Of a stretch of 46,424 bases of DNA, positions 18,608 through 26,101 are shown in pieces. Position 1 is the first letter of the stretch. Each line of letters opens with the position of its first letter. The notes under the pieces were generated by a model. It had not been told where the DNA came from, ran no database searches, and saw only the letters and a list, made by a program, of their open reading frames with translations. The translations under genes and the position numbers were made by a program. Origin of the DNA: Bacteroidota bacterium (lineage in GTDB: Bacteria; Bacteroidota; Ignavibacteria; UBA10030); assembly GCA_017882185.1 (NCBI GenBank), contig JADGQA010000003.1:1-46424 (forward strand), in the 5' to 3' direction.

Positions 18608-19621
18608 ATGAACCACACGTTACTAACCTGCATTTTACTCTTCACAATTTCGACTAAGGTCATCGCTCAATCGACGGACCAAGACAGCCTCTCCGCCGGA
18701 TCAGGGACCCTTGATTTCAAGATTACATCGATCCGGATTGATGGTGAAGTGGAAAATCCTGGCTTCGTGGACCTAAGCCAGCTGCCGCTGCGAACTGTTC
18801 GTATCAAGGAACTTGCCGTCGACGATACAGGACGGCAGCAGTTCAAAGGCGCTTTTCTTTACACAGGATATTCGCTCTTTGATGTCCTGAATACCATCAA
18901 AGTGAAGAAAGCGAATGAGAAAGAGTTTAGTCCTTCTACAGATCTTTACGTGATCATCGAGAACGAAAAGCGACAGAGAGCGGTCTTCAGTTGGGGAGAA
19001 ATCTTTTACGCAAGAAACGATTCCCGGATAATGCTTTCTAAGAGAGTCAAGGCGATCAATCCTTCGAAGCTAAAAGCGAAATGGCCTCTTCCGACGGGGC
19101 CGCGCCTCGTATGTGCAGACGATCTTAACAACGTTCGATCCGTCAACGATCCAAGTAAACTCATTGTGAAATCATTTGCTGGTTCATTCCCAGCAGAACA
19201 GCCTCAGGACATGTATTCAGCGGAGATCAAGATCGTGAATCGATCTCAAAGCTTCAGTGTCGGAAAAATTGGACCATCTGTCGAATTCCGAACATACGTC
19301 TCTGTCGGCTATGGACATGGCATGGGATACAAAGGCGTGCAAACGGTGGTTGGATATCTACTGAAAGATGTGTTGGACAGTGTAAAACTTGATCTGAATG
19401 ATTCCAGAGAGTCCATTGCTGTCGTGTCAGCAAAAGACGGCTATCGCGCGGTTTTTAGCATCAGCGAGATTTTCAATCGGGACGATAACCAGGACTTTCT
19501 CTTGGTGGACCAAAGAGAATCAAAAAAGGATGGGCGTTATTCCCTCTTCGCTTCACCAGACTTCTTTGTGGACAGAAATGTAAAAGCGATTGAGAAGATT
19601 GAGATTGTACGGATTGAATAG
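18608..19621 (+). CDS. Exported protein with two sulfite-oxidase-fold-like repeats, no Mo-ligand Cys
   Basis: A 337-residue protein with a signal peptide (about 1-20, cut near VIAQS). It has two related halves. The first reads IRIDGEVENPGFVDLSQLP, FKGAFLYTGYSLFDVLNTIKV, RAVFSWGEIF, then GPRLVCADD. The second reads YKGVQTVVGYLLKDVLDSVKL, DGYRAVFSISEIF and VKAIEKIEIV. This order resembles the oxidoreductase molybdopterin-binding (SUOX) fold. The only mature Cys is in RLVCADD, not at the usual Mo-ligand place, so cofactor binding is doubtful. It follows moeA by 34 bp on the same strand and is probably in the metal operon. It could be an accessory or pterin/oxyanion-binding protein. I cannot name a function. 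Confidence 0.65.
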   Translation: MNHTLLTCILLFTISTKVIAQSTDQDSLSAGSGTLDFKITSIRIDGEVENPGFVDLSQLPLRTVRIKELAVDDTGRQQFKGAFLYTGYSLFDVLNTIKVKKANEKEFSPSTDLYVIIENEKRQRAVFSWGEIFYARNDSRIMLSKRVKAINPSKLKAKWPLPTGPRLVCADDLNNVRSVNDPSKLIVKSFAGSFPAEQPQDMYSAEIKIVNRSQSFSVGKIGPSVEFRTYVSVGYGHGMGYKGVQTVVGYLLKDVLDSVKLDLNDSRESIAVVSAKDGYRAVFSISEIFNRDDNQDFLLVDQRESKKDGRYSLFASPDFFVDRNVKAIEKIEIVRIE

Positions 19622-19684
19622 TCCTCTTTAACTCCGACTCACTTCCCGCAGGTAGACCTCATGCAAAGTGAGCCGGAAGTTTCT

Positions 19685-21322
19685 TCAATCCTCTTTCATG
19701 AATGGATAGCGGTAGTCTCTTCGTGGAATGAAGTTTTCTTTGATCGTCCTTGGCGATACCCAGCGTCCCAAGTTCAAATAACTTCCCGCCTTATCGTTCG
19801 TCCCACTTGCTCGAGCACCTCCAAACGGCTGCTGAGCAACCACTGCACCCGTAGGTTTGTCGTTGATGTAGAAGTTGCCCGCCGAGTTCACCAAAATTCT
19901 GCTGGCCAAAATGATGGCGCGCCTGTCTTGCGCAAAGATCGCTCCTGTCAGACCATATATCGACGTCTCATCGCACACGTGAAGCGTTTCCTCATACTTG
20001 TTGTCGTCATAAACATAGACGCTCAGCACTGGCCCGAATATTTCCTCCTCCATCGTCTTGAATTTCGGGTTTGTCGTCTCAATGATTGTCGGATTGATGA
20101 AGTATCCTTTTGAATCGTTCGAATCACCACCCGCAATGATCTTCGCCTCGTTCGACGCCTTCGCGTACTTGATATATCCTGTTATCGATTCGAACGCATT
20201 CTTATCGATGACGGCATTGTTGTAATTGCTGAAATCCGTTACGTCTCCCGTCTTGAGTGTTTTCAATTCTCCAACCAGGTATTCCTTGAGAGCGGGCCAG
20301 AGCGATTTGGGAATGTATGCGCGTGAAGCAGCCGAACACTTCTGTCCCTGATACTCGAACGCGCCCTGGATCAATGCGATGGCAAGCGCGTGCGCGTCAG
20401 CGCTCGGATGGGCGAAAACGAACCCCTTCCCGCCGGTCTCTCCCACGATCTTCGGATACGATTTGTACTTCGGAAGGTTTTCAGCAATTGTCCTCCAGAT
20501 CTGACGGAATACTGCCGTACTGCCGGTGAAATGAAGCCCGGCAAAGTGTGCAGAGTCGAGGACTGGGTTTCCAATCTTCGAACCTGATCCCGGAATGAAA
20601 TTGATGACGCCCGGAGGCATGCCCGCAGCCTCAAGGAGCTTCACAACATAGTACGCCGAATAGACCGCCGTCGATGCGGGTTTGAAGAGTGTCACATTCC
20701 CCATCATCGCAGGCGCACCGGGCAGATTCGCACTGAACGACGTAAAGTTGAATGGTGTCACCGCAAAGACGAATCCTTCCAGTGGACGGTACTCCATCGT
20801 GTTCCACATTCCCGCAGGTGAATGGAGCGGCTGCTCGTGATAAATCTTCGTCGCATAGTATGCATTGAAGCGGAGGAAATCCGCAGTCTCACACGCCGCA
20901 TCGATTTCAGCCTGATGCACATTTTTGCTCTGGCCCAGCATGGTAGCCGCATTAATAATATCCCGCCATTCGGTCAGAGTCATCATGTCGGCCGCTTTAA
21001 GAAAAATAGCAGCCCTCGACTCCCAATCCATTTGCGACCACATCCTATACGCTTCGAGCGCCGCAACGATCGCCATCCCGACTTCCTTTTGCGATGCCCT
21101 GTGAAATTTGCCGACAACGTGTTTGTGGTTGTGGGGCAGCACAATATTCTCAGTATCGCCGGTTCTGACTTCTTTTCCCCCAATGATCAAGGGAATATCA
21201 ACCTGTTGATTCTGCATTTCCTTGAGTTTTGTCTTGAGGGCTAACCTCTCCGGTGAACCAGGTGCGTAGGTTTTCACCGGTTCGTTCTGAGGGACGGGCA
21301 AATGGACAGCAGCATTAACCAT
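19685..21322 (-). CDS. pruA: L-glutamate gamma-semialdehyde (1-pyrroline-5-carboxylate) dehydrogenase
   Basis: An aldehyde dehydrogenase (545 aa) that oxidises glutamate semialdehyde to glutamate with NAD+ in proline/arginine catabolism. The length and N-terminus (PVPQNEPVKTYAPGSPER) match the single-function, mitochondrial-type P5CDH group. Visible motifs are LEGFVFAVTPFNFTSF, the NAD-binding LHFTGSTAVF, the catalytic FEYQGQKCSAASRAY (Cys), EEIFGPVLSVYVYDD and QQPFGGARASGTNDKAG. AAAGGA lies just before the ATG. No proline dehydrogenase lies in the window. It converges with the exported-protein gene, 63 bp apart. Confidence 0.95.
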   Translation of the reverse strand: MVNAAVHLPVPQNEPVKTYAPGSPERLALKTKLKEMQNQQVDIPLIIGGKEVRTGDTENIVLPHNHKHVVGKFHRASQKEVGMAIVAALEAYRMWSQMDWESRAAIFLKAADMMTLTEWRDIINAATMLGQSKNVHQAEIDAACETADFLRFNAYYATKIYHEQPLHSPAGMWNTMEYRPLEGFVFAVTPFNFTSFSANLPGAPAMMGNVTLFKPASTAVYSAYYVVKLLEAAGMPPGVINFIPGSGSKIGNPVLDSAHFAGLHFTGSTAVFRQIWRTIAENLPKYKSYPKIVGETGGKGFVFAHPSADAHALAIALIQGAFEYQGQKCSAASRAYIPKSLWPALKEYLVGELKTLKTGDVTDFSNYNNAVIDKNAFESITGYIKYAKASNEAKIIAGGDSNDSKGYFINPTIIETTNPKFKTMEEEIFGPVLSVYVYDDNKYEETLHVCDETSIYGLTGAIFAQDRRAIILASRILVNSAGNFYINDKPTGAVVAQQPFGGARASGTNDKAGSYLNLGRWVSPRTIKENFIPRRDYRYPFMKED

Positions 21323-21529
21323 GATTTCCTTTCAATTCAATTTGGATCGATATGGATTGGAAAACAGCGGATCTACTCCTGCAAATCACGTTCAAGAACA
21401 AGATAAACCCGCCAAAAGTTCAAATTATTGATTCGATGTTTGAGTCCCTGAAATTACCTGTTCGAATTGCGCACGGAATGATTTCTCCACAAGAGCCTTC
21501 TTTCGTGTACGGAATCAGCCGGCTATCAT

Positions 21530-22201
21530 TCAGCGTTGCGATTTTTTGTAGTATGCACAGACAGGATTGACGAGACATTCATTGCATCGCGGATCTGTCG
21601 GTCGACAGATCTCCCGTCCAAGGAAAGAAAAACACATTCCCGCATCATTCCAATATCCTTGCGGAATAACTTTCATGAGTTTCTGTTCAATTTTTTCCGG
21701 CTTCACTTCGTTGGTGATGCCAAGGCGCGGCACCACACGCAACACATGAAGGTCGACAATGATGCCTTCCGCCTTGTCACCCGATTCCCGGATTATGACG
21801 TTGGCAGATTTTCGACCGATCCCCGGAAGGCTTGTCAGCCCTTCTATCGTTCTTGGAATTCGCTCGTCCTCGCCGACTTCCGAAGCGATATCGACGAGCC
21901 ATTTTGCCTTTTTCTTGCTGCTTCGTACGGATCTGATCGTCTCATACAAATCCTCCGGTTTCGCGGTCGCCAGTCGTTTCAATGTCGGATATTTCTTAAA
22001 GAACGCAGGGGCGAGGGCATTGATCCGATCGTCCGTCATCTGGGAAGACAGAATGACAAGCACGATGAGTTCATAACGGTTGTGATAGTCGAGAGGGTGT
22101 TTTTTCCCCCGGTATTTTTTGAAGAGTGGAAGCAGTGCGGAAATCCAATCGGTTTTTGTCCGCTGTTCTCTGCCGGCATTCGATCCATTCTTCCTTTTCA
22201 T
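21530..22201 (-). CDS. nth: Endonuclease III (DNA glycosylase/AP lyase)
   Basis: A base-excision repair enzyme that removes oxidised pyrimidines and nicks the AP site. 223 aa. The helix-hairpin-helix is LPGIGRKSANVI with catalytic Lys131. The catalytic Asp150 is in IIVDLHVLRV (VDTHV is usual). The [4Fe-4S] ligands Cys199, 206, 209 and 215 follow the C-x6-C-x2-C-x5-C pattern. LSSQMTDDRIN matches the family's LSAQTTD helix. The ATG is 36 bp behind the ABC ATPase gene, so the two may share a transcript. Confidence 0.95.
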   Translation of the reverse strand: MKRKNGSNAGREQRTKTDWISALLPLFKKYRGKKHPLDYHNRYELIVLVILSSQMTDDRINALAPAFFKKYPTLKRLATAKPEDLYETIRSVRSSKKKAKWLVDIASEVGEDERIPRTIEGLTSLPGIGRKSANVIIRESGDKAEGIIVDLHVLRVVPRLGITNEVKPEKIEQKLMKVIPQGYWNDAGMCFSFLGREICRPTDPRCNECLVNPVCAYYKKSQR

Positions 22202-22237
22202 GGTTTCGGTCCAAATTGTGGGAGATGGAAGGAAAAT

Positions 22238-23164
22238 CTATGCGATGGTGTCGTTCTCAGTGATCGATAGGAAGTAGTCCTCCAGCGACCGACGGGGTAT
22301 GATCGCGTGGATTCTGACGCCACCGTTCACAAGTGCCTTCGTCAGGAGGGGAATCATTTCAAAATCCGTCGTCACCTCAAACGCACCACCTTTTTCCTTG
22401 AATTTTCCGACCAGTTGTTTCTGGCCCCGAAGAACAGCAGTCACTTTGGCTTTTGGTTCTGCTCTAAGAAGGACATACTTTTCGCCTTGATCCAAGAGTT
22501 GCTGGACGTTGCCCTGAACAACCATTTCACCTTTGTTGATAACGGCCATGCGCGTCGCCACCAGCTCGATTTCGTTCAGCAAATGGGACGACAGGAAAAT
22601 CGTTTTCTTCTGATCGCGCGCCAGGTGTAACACCAAATCGCGGACTTCCTTCATGCCTTGGGGATCAAGGCCATTCGTGGGTTCGTCAAGTATTACCAAC
22701 TCGGGATCCGATAGCAGCGATTGTGCGATTCCGAGCCGCTGCTTCATCCCGTGTGAGTACGTCTTCACTTTGTCGCGGGCTCGAGGGAGAAGTCCAACGA
22801 GATCCAGCACCTCTTCAATTCGTTTTCGAGAAACTCCATCATTGAGTGCTCCCACGATTTCAAGATTCTTGAATGCAGAGAGATAAAGGTAGAAATCTGC
22901 TTTTTCGACGATTCCGCCCACAGAGTTCAATGCGCGTTCACGTTCTCTCTTCAAAGACTTTCCGAAGATTACTACCTCCCCTTCCGTTGGAGTGATCAGT
23001 GAAAGCATCATGCGCATGGTCGTGCTCTTGCCCGCGCCATTGGGACCCAGGAACCCGAATACGTCGCCCCGGCGTACTTCGATATTGATGTCGCGGGCAG
23101 CCCATCGATTCTTGAAGCGTTTGCCGAGATTCTTTGTTTGAAGTATCGTTTCCAGATTCTGCAT
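22238..23164 (-). CDS. ABC-2 type transporter ATP-binding protein (orphan)
   Basis: An ABC ATPase (308 aa) of the drug/antibiotic (BcrA/CcmA-like) export class. Walker A is FLGPNGAGKSTTMRM. The signature region YSHGMKQRLGIAQSLL is the YS.GM..R variant typical of this class. Walker B is PELVILDEPTNGLDPQGM and the H-loop is IFLSSHLLNEI. The C-terminal 80 residues form the usual accessory domain. No membrane permease gene lies next to it: nth follows downstream and only repeats and remnants lie upstream. The partner is therefore unlinked or lost. Confidence 0.93.
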   Translation of the reverse strand: MQNLETILQTKNLGKRFKNRWAARDINIEVRRGDVFGFLGPNGAGKSTTMRMMLSLITPTEGEVVIFGKSLKRERERALNSVGGIVEKADFYLYLSAFKNLEIVGALNDGVSRKRIEEVLDLVGLLPRARDKVKTYSHGMKQRLGIAQSLLSDPELVILDEPTNGLDPQGMKEVRDLVLHLARDQKKTIFLSSHLLNEIELVATRMAVINKGEMVVQGNVQQLLDQGEKYVLLRAEPKAKVTAVLRGQKQLVGKFKEKGGAFEVTTDFEMIPLLTKALVNGGVRIHAIIPRRSLEDYFLSITENDTIA

Positions 23165-23181
23165 TGGATAGACAATTCGGA

Positions 23182-23274
23182 GGAAATGACGCCAAGAAAG
23201 TAATGAATCGCGTCACTCAAGTCAAGCCAACAGAAGGCGGGAATGACCGGATGAGGAATTGACGAGAAGGCTTG
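23182..23274. repeat. 93-bp dispersed repeat, copy 1
   Basis: It aligns without gaps to 25729-25821 with 14 mismatches (about 85 % identity). On the plus strand both copies keep an open frame (DAKKVMNRVTQVKPTE here, DTKKAMNRITQVKQTE in copy 2) with mainly conservative changes. On the minus strand this copy holds the likely ABC promoter. It could be a duplicated regulatory segment or the end of a lost gene. Confidence 0.75.
23195..23225 (-). promoter_or_regulatory. Putative promoter of the ABC-nth unit, inside repeat copy 1
   Basis: The minus strand reads TTG, 20 bp, TACTTTCT, about 30 bp before the ABC ATG. The boxes lie entirely within the 93-bp repeat that recurs at 25729, where the second box is TGCTTTCT. 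Confidence 0.45.
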
Positions 23275-23440
23275 AAGCAGTCGAACGAACATGTCTCGAT
23301 GATAAATCTGAGTGGTCCTAGCCCCGGGTTTCCGATGCAGTTCGAAGAATAGAGTACCCGATTGAGTCATTGCGATCCCGACGAGGTCGGAAGAAGCAAT
23401 CTCATTCGTACGTTCTGACGTAAATGGCAACTCACCAGAA

Positions 23441-23895
23441 GTGGAATTGAATCAGGAAGCAAGCCTGAAAATCCTCAAGTGTGTGTATCAAGGCCAGAAT
23501 AACTACGGAAAATTATTATTGTGTTCAGTGGCGGATCTTGATACCGATGAAACAAAAGTTTCTTTGCTCCCGACGAAATTCATTCGATTATCCAGGACCA
23601 GAAGCTCGGAGTCGGCAGTGGGTTCTTGCTGAAGCGTGTTCAGAATGGCAAGAAGGGCAACTCGAAGTTCAAATCGTCTATTCTGGAAAAAGCTGCGGAA
23701 CCTGTGCAGCCGAATGGAGACAATGACAAAGAGTTGCTTCTGTGTTGTGTTCGTGATGCCGCTGATATCGTGAAAGAGACACGTATTCAGTTTTCGAATG
23801 ATGAGCTGCAGAAACTGGCAACGACGCGGTTCATCCCTGGAACAACGCTAGTTGGTTCAAACCACGTCTATCCATCACTATCGGGGATAAAATAG
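23441..23895 (+). pseudogene. Unrecognised ORF broken by a one-base frameshift
   Basis: Two track ORFs (23441-23632 and 23626-23895) fit as one gene. The first frame reads ELNQEASLKILKCVYQGQNN and LDTDETKVSLLP. After about 23570 the sensible continuation moves to another frame: DEIHSIIQDQKLGVGSGF, then KELLLCCVRDAADIVKETR and SGIK before the stop. One missing base near CTCCCGACGAA would restore a product of about 155 aa. The joined protein has two similar Leu/Cys stretches (KLLLCSVADLDTDETKV and ELLLCCVRDAADIVKET), which suggests an internal duplication. No known family recognised. A strong terminator follows directly, so this was a real transcription unit. A sequencing error is the alternative to decay. 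Confidence 0.5.
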
Positions 23896-23911
23896 AAACA
23901 TCTTGAAGTGA

Positions 23912-23937
23912 GAGCGCGAAGTTTGCGCTCTTTTTTT
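23912..23937 (+). terminator. Rho-independent terminator
   Basis: GAGCGC, a 7-base loop, GCGCTC, then seven T. It ends the frameshifted ORF 16 bp after its stop. Confidence 0.85.
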
Positions 23938-24004
23938 AGTTGTTCTCAAATATGGGAATGTTACTGGCAATCACATTGACATTCATCGACTTTTTGTATT
24001 TTAT

Positions 24005-24104
24005 TGTGTTTACGTAATCGGGTCCAGCGGGATTAGGACTATTGAACAAGGACATCAGGATGAAAGCCTCCTGAATCGCGAATGCGATGAAGGAGGCTTT
24101 TTTG
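24005..24104 (+). ncRNA. Candidate small RNA between two terminators
   Basis: The interval after the first terminator contains a promoter-like TTGACA followed by TATTTT (23974-24000). About 100 bases later a second strong terminator appears, with no recognisable gene between; the only frame is a five-codon ATGAAAGCCTCCTGA inside the hairpin. A second terminator so soon after the first suggests its own short transcript. No known RNA family recognised. The 5' end is a guess. Confidence 0.3.
24063..24103 (+). terminator. Long-stem rho-independent terminator
   Basis: AAAGCCTCCT pairs with AGGAGGCTTT around an inner ATCGC-GAAT-GCGAT hairpin, followed by a run of T. The T-run is on the plus strand. 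Confidence 0.75.
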
Positions 24105-24384
24105 TTTCTCTCGGCGCCAGAGGCATACTTCCCACGACAGGTAGCCAATGCTTGAACGGGGGAAATCTAACTTCACATTGGCACCGCTACAGGGGGCTGG
24201 TCACAAATCCAAGGTAGCATAGAAACCTGTCGAACCGGACCCGAACGACACGATAGAGAATCACATTGTAGGTCTGGTTCATAGAAATTTTGACCAGCGT
24301 GAACACTCTTGTTGGCTCTATCCTAGAATTAGATGTCCGAAGCGTGAGTTGCACGATCGAGGAACACTTAAAAGAGGTATACTA

Positions 24385-25038
24385 GTGAGAAAAACCAGAA
24401 TACTCATCATTGAAGATAATCGCGTCTTGCTCGATGGTATCTCAGCAATGGTCAATGGACAAACGGATATGCATGTCGTGGCCACCATCGGAAGCGGCAA
24501 TAATATTCTGCTGAAAGCGAGCCAGAGAAAACCTGATGTGATTCTTATGGACGCTGGACTGAAGAATCTCAAAGAGTCGTCGGTTGTAGAATCGATAAAG
24601 AAACAAATGCCGGATGTGAAAGTGATAGGAATGGGATTTGTCCCGACACAACTGGACATCGTTGAGTTTGTAGAGGCCGGGGCATCGGGTTTTATTCTGA
24701 AAGATGCCACGGTAAAAGAATTTCTCGGTACTATTCGATCTGTGGCACACGGAGCAAAAATTCTTCCTCCTTCACTGGCCGGGTCGCTTTTTTCTTTTGT
24801 TGCCGAACTCGCTATCAAGGAGAGGAAGGGGAAAATAGCCGATGCCGTGCGAATGACAAAACGAGAGCGTGAAATTATCGTTCTGATAGCCGACGCTCTG
24901 AGCAACAAGGAAATTGCCGAACAACTCAATATCGCCACCCACACTGTGAAAAGTCATGTGCACAATATCATGGAAAAATTGGCATTACACAGCCGTCTTC
25001 AGATTGCACAGCACGCCAGCGACGAAAAGACATTCTAA
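24385..25038 (+). CDS. NarL/LuxR-family response regulator
   Basis: A two-domain transcription regulator. The receiver begins TRILIIEDNRVLLDG (acidic pair) and holds the phospho-acceptor Asp in VILMDAGLKN. The receiver Lys is in GFILKDAT. The C-terminal LuxR helix-turn-helix is MTKREREIIVLIADALSNKEIAEQLNIATHTVKSHVHNIM. The track ORF starts at 24349. The GTG at 24385 has AGAGG seven bases upstream and begins right at the receiver strand, so I chose it. No histidine kinase is adjacent. A similar regulator lies at 34159 on the other side of the pilin-like operon. Targets unknown. Confidence 0.88.
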   Translation: MRKTRILIIEDNRVLLDGISAMVNGQTDMHVVATIGSGNNILLKASQRKPDVILMDAGLKNLKESSVVESIKKQMPDVKVIGMGFVPTQLDIVEFVEAGASGFILKDATVKEFLGTIRSVAHGAKILPPSLAGSLFSFVAELAIKERKGKIADAVRMTKREREIIVLIADALSNKEIAEQLNIATHTVKSHVHNIMEKLALHSRLQIAQHASDEKTF

Positions 25039-25418
25039 CCCCATTCCGACCATCCCTCTCACGAGCAACACGGCCGATTCCTAAGCGAGAAATGCAGTCG
25101 AACAGTCTGAGCGCTCTTTGTGGTTATTGTGTTTGAGGCCAGGTTCCCAACCGAGCATCCAACATCACCTCTTACCGTCGCGGAACGATTCGCAAGCCCG
25201 CAGGACGACCTTCGGCAAATCTCAGCCAGTCTGGCACTCATCGCTACGAAGCGCACTTCATCATTGAAAATGGATTAGGTCCTTTTTCATCCGTTCGGCC
25301 TATTATTTGTCAATCCGGCATCGATATACTTGTTCACGTTGCGTTGGGGTTTTTCGTCCCTTCATCGACCGAAGGGAACCTTTACTTATGAACACTTGAA
25401 AGAAAAGAAGCTTGCACA
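25039..25418. other. Intergenic, no gene seen
   Basis: About 380 bp without a convincing ORF, terminator or RNA. Short frames on the minus strand have no family resemblance or ribosome site. Confidence 0.5.
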
Positions 25419-25601
25419 ATGAACTGGGATTGAGTTGAAGGACAATGGAAGCAACGAAGAGGAAAAGCGATGTACCATTGGGGCAAAGTAATGAACGACG
25501 AGCTCGCCGCCATCTCAGGGAAGTTTGAGAAACTTGTTGGAAGGCTTCAAGAGAAATTCGGCATTGCTAAAGAAGAGGCCAGGGAACAGATTGAGGAATA
25601 A
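25419..25601 (+). pseudogene. CsbD-like stress protein gene with in-frame TGA at codon 5
   Basis: Translated from the ATG at 25419 the frame reads MNWD, stop, VEGQWKQRRGK, then WGKVMNDELAAISGKFEKLVGRLQEKFGIAKEEAREQIEE. This matches the CsbD/YjbJ family along its length: N-terminal W..V.G.WKQ..GK, then WGKLTDDD..., then GK...LVG..QE.YG..KE.AE. The only early fault is the TGA at 25431-25433. An internal ATG (25470) would give a 43-residue protein lacking the first third. The TAA at 25599 is followed in frame by KKSIENLKKSN, so a longer ancestral C-terminus is possible. TGA is a normal stop elsewhere here (smc, thiS, dapA), so decay or a sequencing error is likelier than recoding. Confidence 0.7.
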
Positions 25602-25728
25602 AAAAAGAGCATCGAGAACCTAAAGAAGTCCAATGTCAACCTCGTGAGATTGCAGGAATCATTGAGCAAGAAAGAAAAGAAGTCGGACAGGAAACCGGCG
25701 AAATCAAAAACGAGTATGTCGAAGGTCC

Positions 25729-25821
25729 GGATATGACACCAAGAAAGCAATGAATCGCATCACCCAAGTCAAGCAAACAGAAGACGGGAATGGCCGCATG
25801 AAAAACTTACGAGAGGGCTTG
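25729..25821. repeat. 93-bp dispersed repeat, copy 2
   Basis: Gap-free partner of 23182-23274 at about 85 % identity. Its minus strand keeps TTG-N20-TGCTTTCT, a one-base change from the putative ABC promoter in copy 1, but no gene starts behind it here. It lies between the CsbD remnant and the tRNA-derived repeats. Confidence 0.75.
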
Positions 25822-25838
25822 TTCTAACCGGAGAGGTA

Positions 25839-25892
25839 GTGACCTTGGCGTCCCGATGCAACTCGATACATTGGGAAACGCGCAACCTATGG
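25839..25892 (-). repeat. tRNA-Arg 3'-half derived repeat A, with inserted palindrome
   Basis: 54 bp, 47 of 54 identical to repeat B. It matches the T-arm/variable-loop/anticodon-stem part of the tRNA-Arg gene on both flanks (GTGACC..GGCG and AACGCGCAACCTA). In the middle a 25-26 bp palindrome (TCCCGATGC...ACATTGGGA, imperfect here) takes the place of the T-loop. Confidence 0.7.
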
Positions 25893-25969
25893 CATATCCC
25901 GCCCAAGAGCACCTGGATTCTGAAAACTTCAAAGTCGCTCGCACAAAACACTCGCGGGAAGTTTTCGAA

Positions 25970-26023
25970 GTGACCCCGGCGTCCCGATGCAACTCGACGC
26001 ATCGGGAAACGCGCAACCTACAG
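25970..26023 (-). repeat. tRNA-Arg 3'-half derived repeat B, with inserted palindrome
   Basis: GTGACCCCGGCG and AACGCGCAACCTACAG match the tRNA gene at 26101-26135 exactly, separated by a perfect 9-bp-stem palindrome TCCCGATGC / GCATCGGGA. The tRNA homology resumes at 26081 with CTTAGAAGGCTGT, after a 57-bp insertion holding two more hairpins. B is therefore a tRNA copy cut by two insertions and lacking the D-arm and 5' acceptor. Starts of A, B and the tRNA end are each 131 bp apart. Confidence 0.75.
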
Positions 26024-26026
26024 TTC

Positions 26027-26047
26027 CGTGACACCTTCGGTGTCACG
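26027..26047. repeat. Perfect hairpin palindrome 1
   Basis: CGTGACACC, loop TTC, GGTGTCACG. It lies in the 57-bp insertion of the tRNA copy B. Confidence 0.7.
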
Positions 26048-26055
26048 AGAATCCT

Positions 26056-26077
26056 CGTCCCGACTTTCGTCGGGACG
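26056..26077. repeat. Perfect hairpin palindrome 2
   Basis: CGTCCCGAC, loop TTTC, GTCGGGACG. On the minus strand the loop is GAAA, a GNRA tetraloop, and it lies just downstream of the tRNA 3' end. It could act as a processing or termination structure, or be a REP-like element. Confidence 0.7.
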
Positions 26078-26101
26078 GGCCTTAGAAGGCTGTCTGCACA
26101 G

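Noticed and set aside
19638-19672. Inverted repeat CTCACTT/AAGTGAG as a terminator between the exported protein and pruA
   Set aside because: Seven-base stem, 21-base loop and no T-run; too weak to call.
25431-25433. TGA read as selenocysteine or tryptophan
   Set aside because: TGA is the normal stop of several intact genes here, and no SECIS-like hairpin directly after the codon was recognised.
23182-25821. Composite transposon or insertion sequence bounded by the 93-bp repeats
   Set aside because: The repeats are in direct orientation, but no transposase, terminal inverted repeats or target duplications were found between them.
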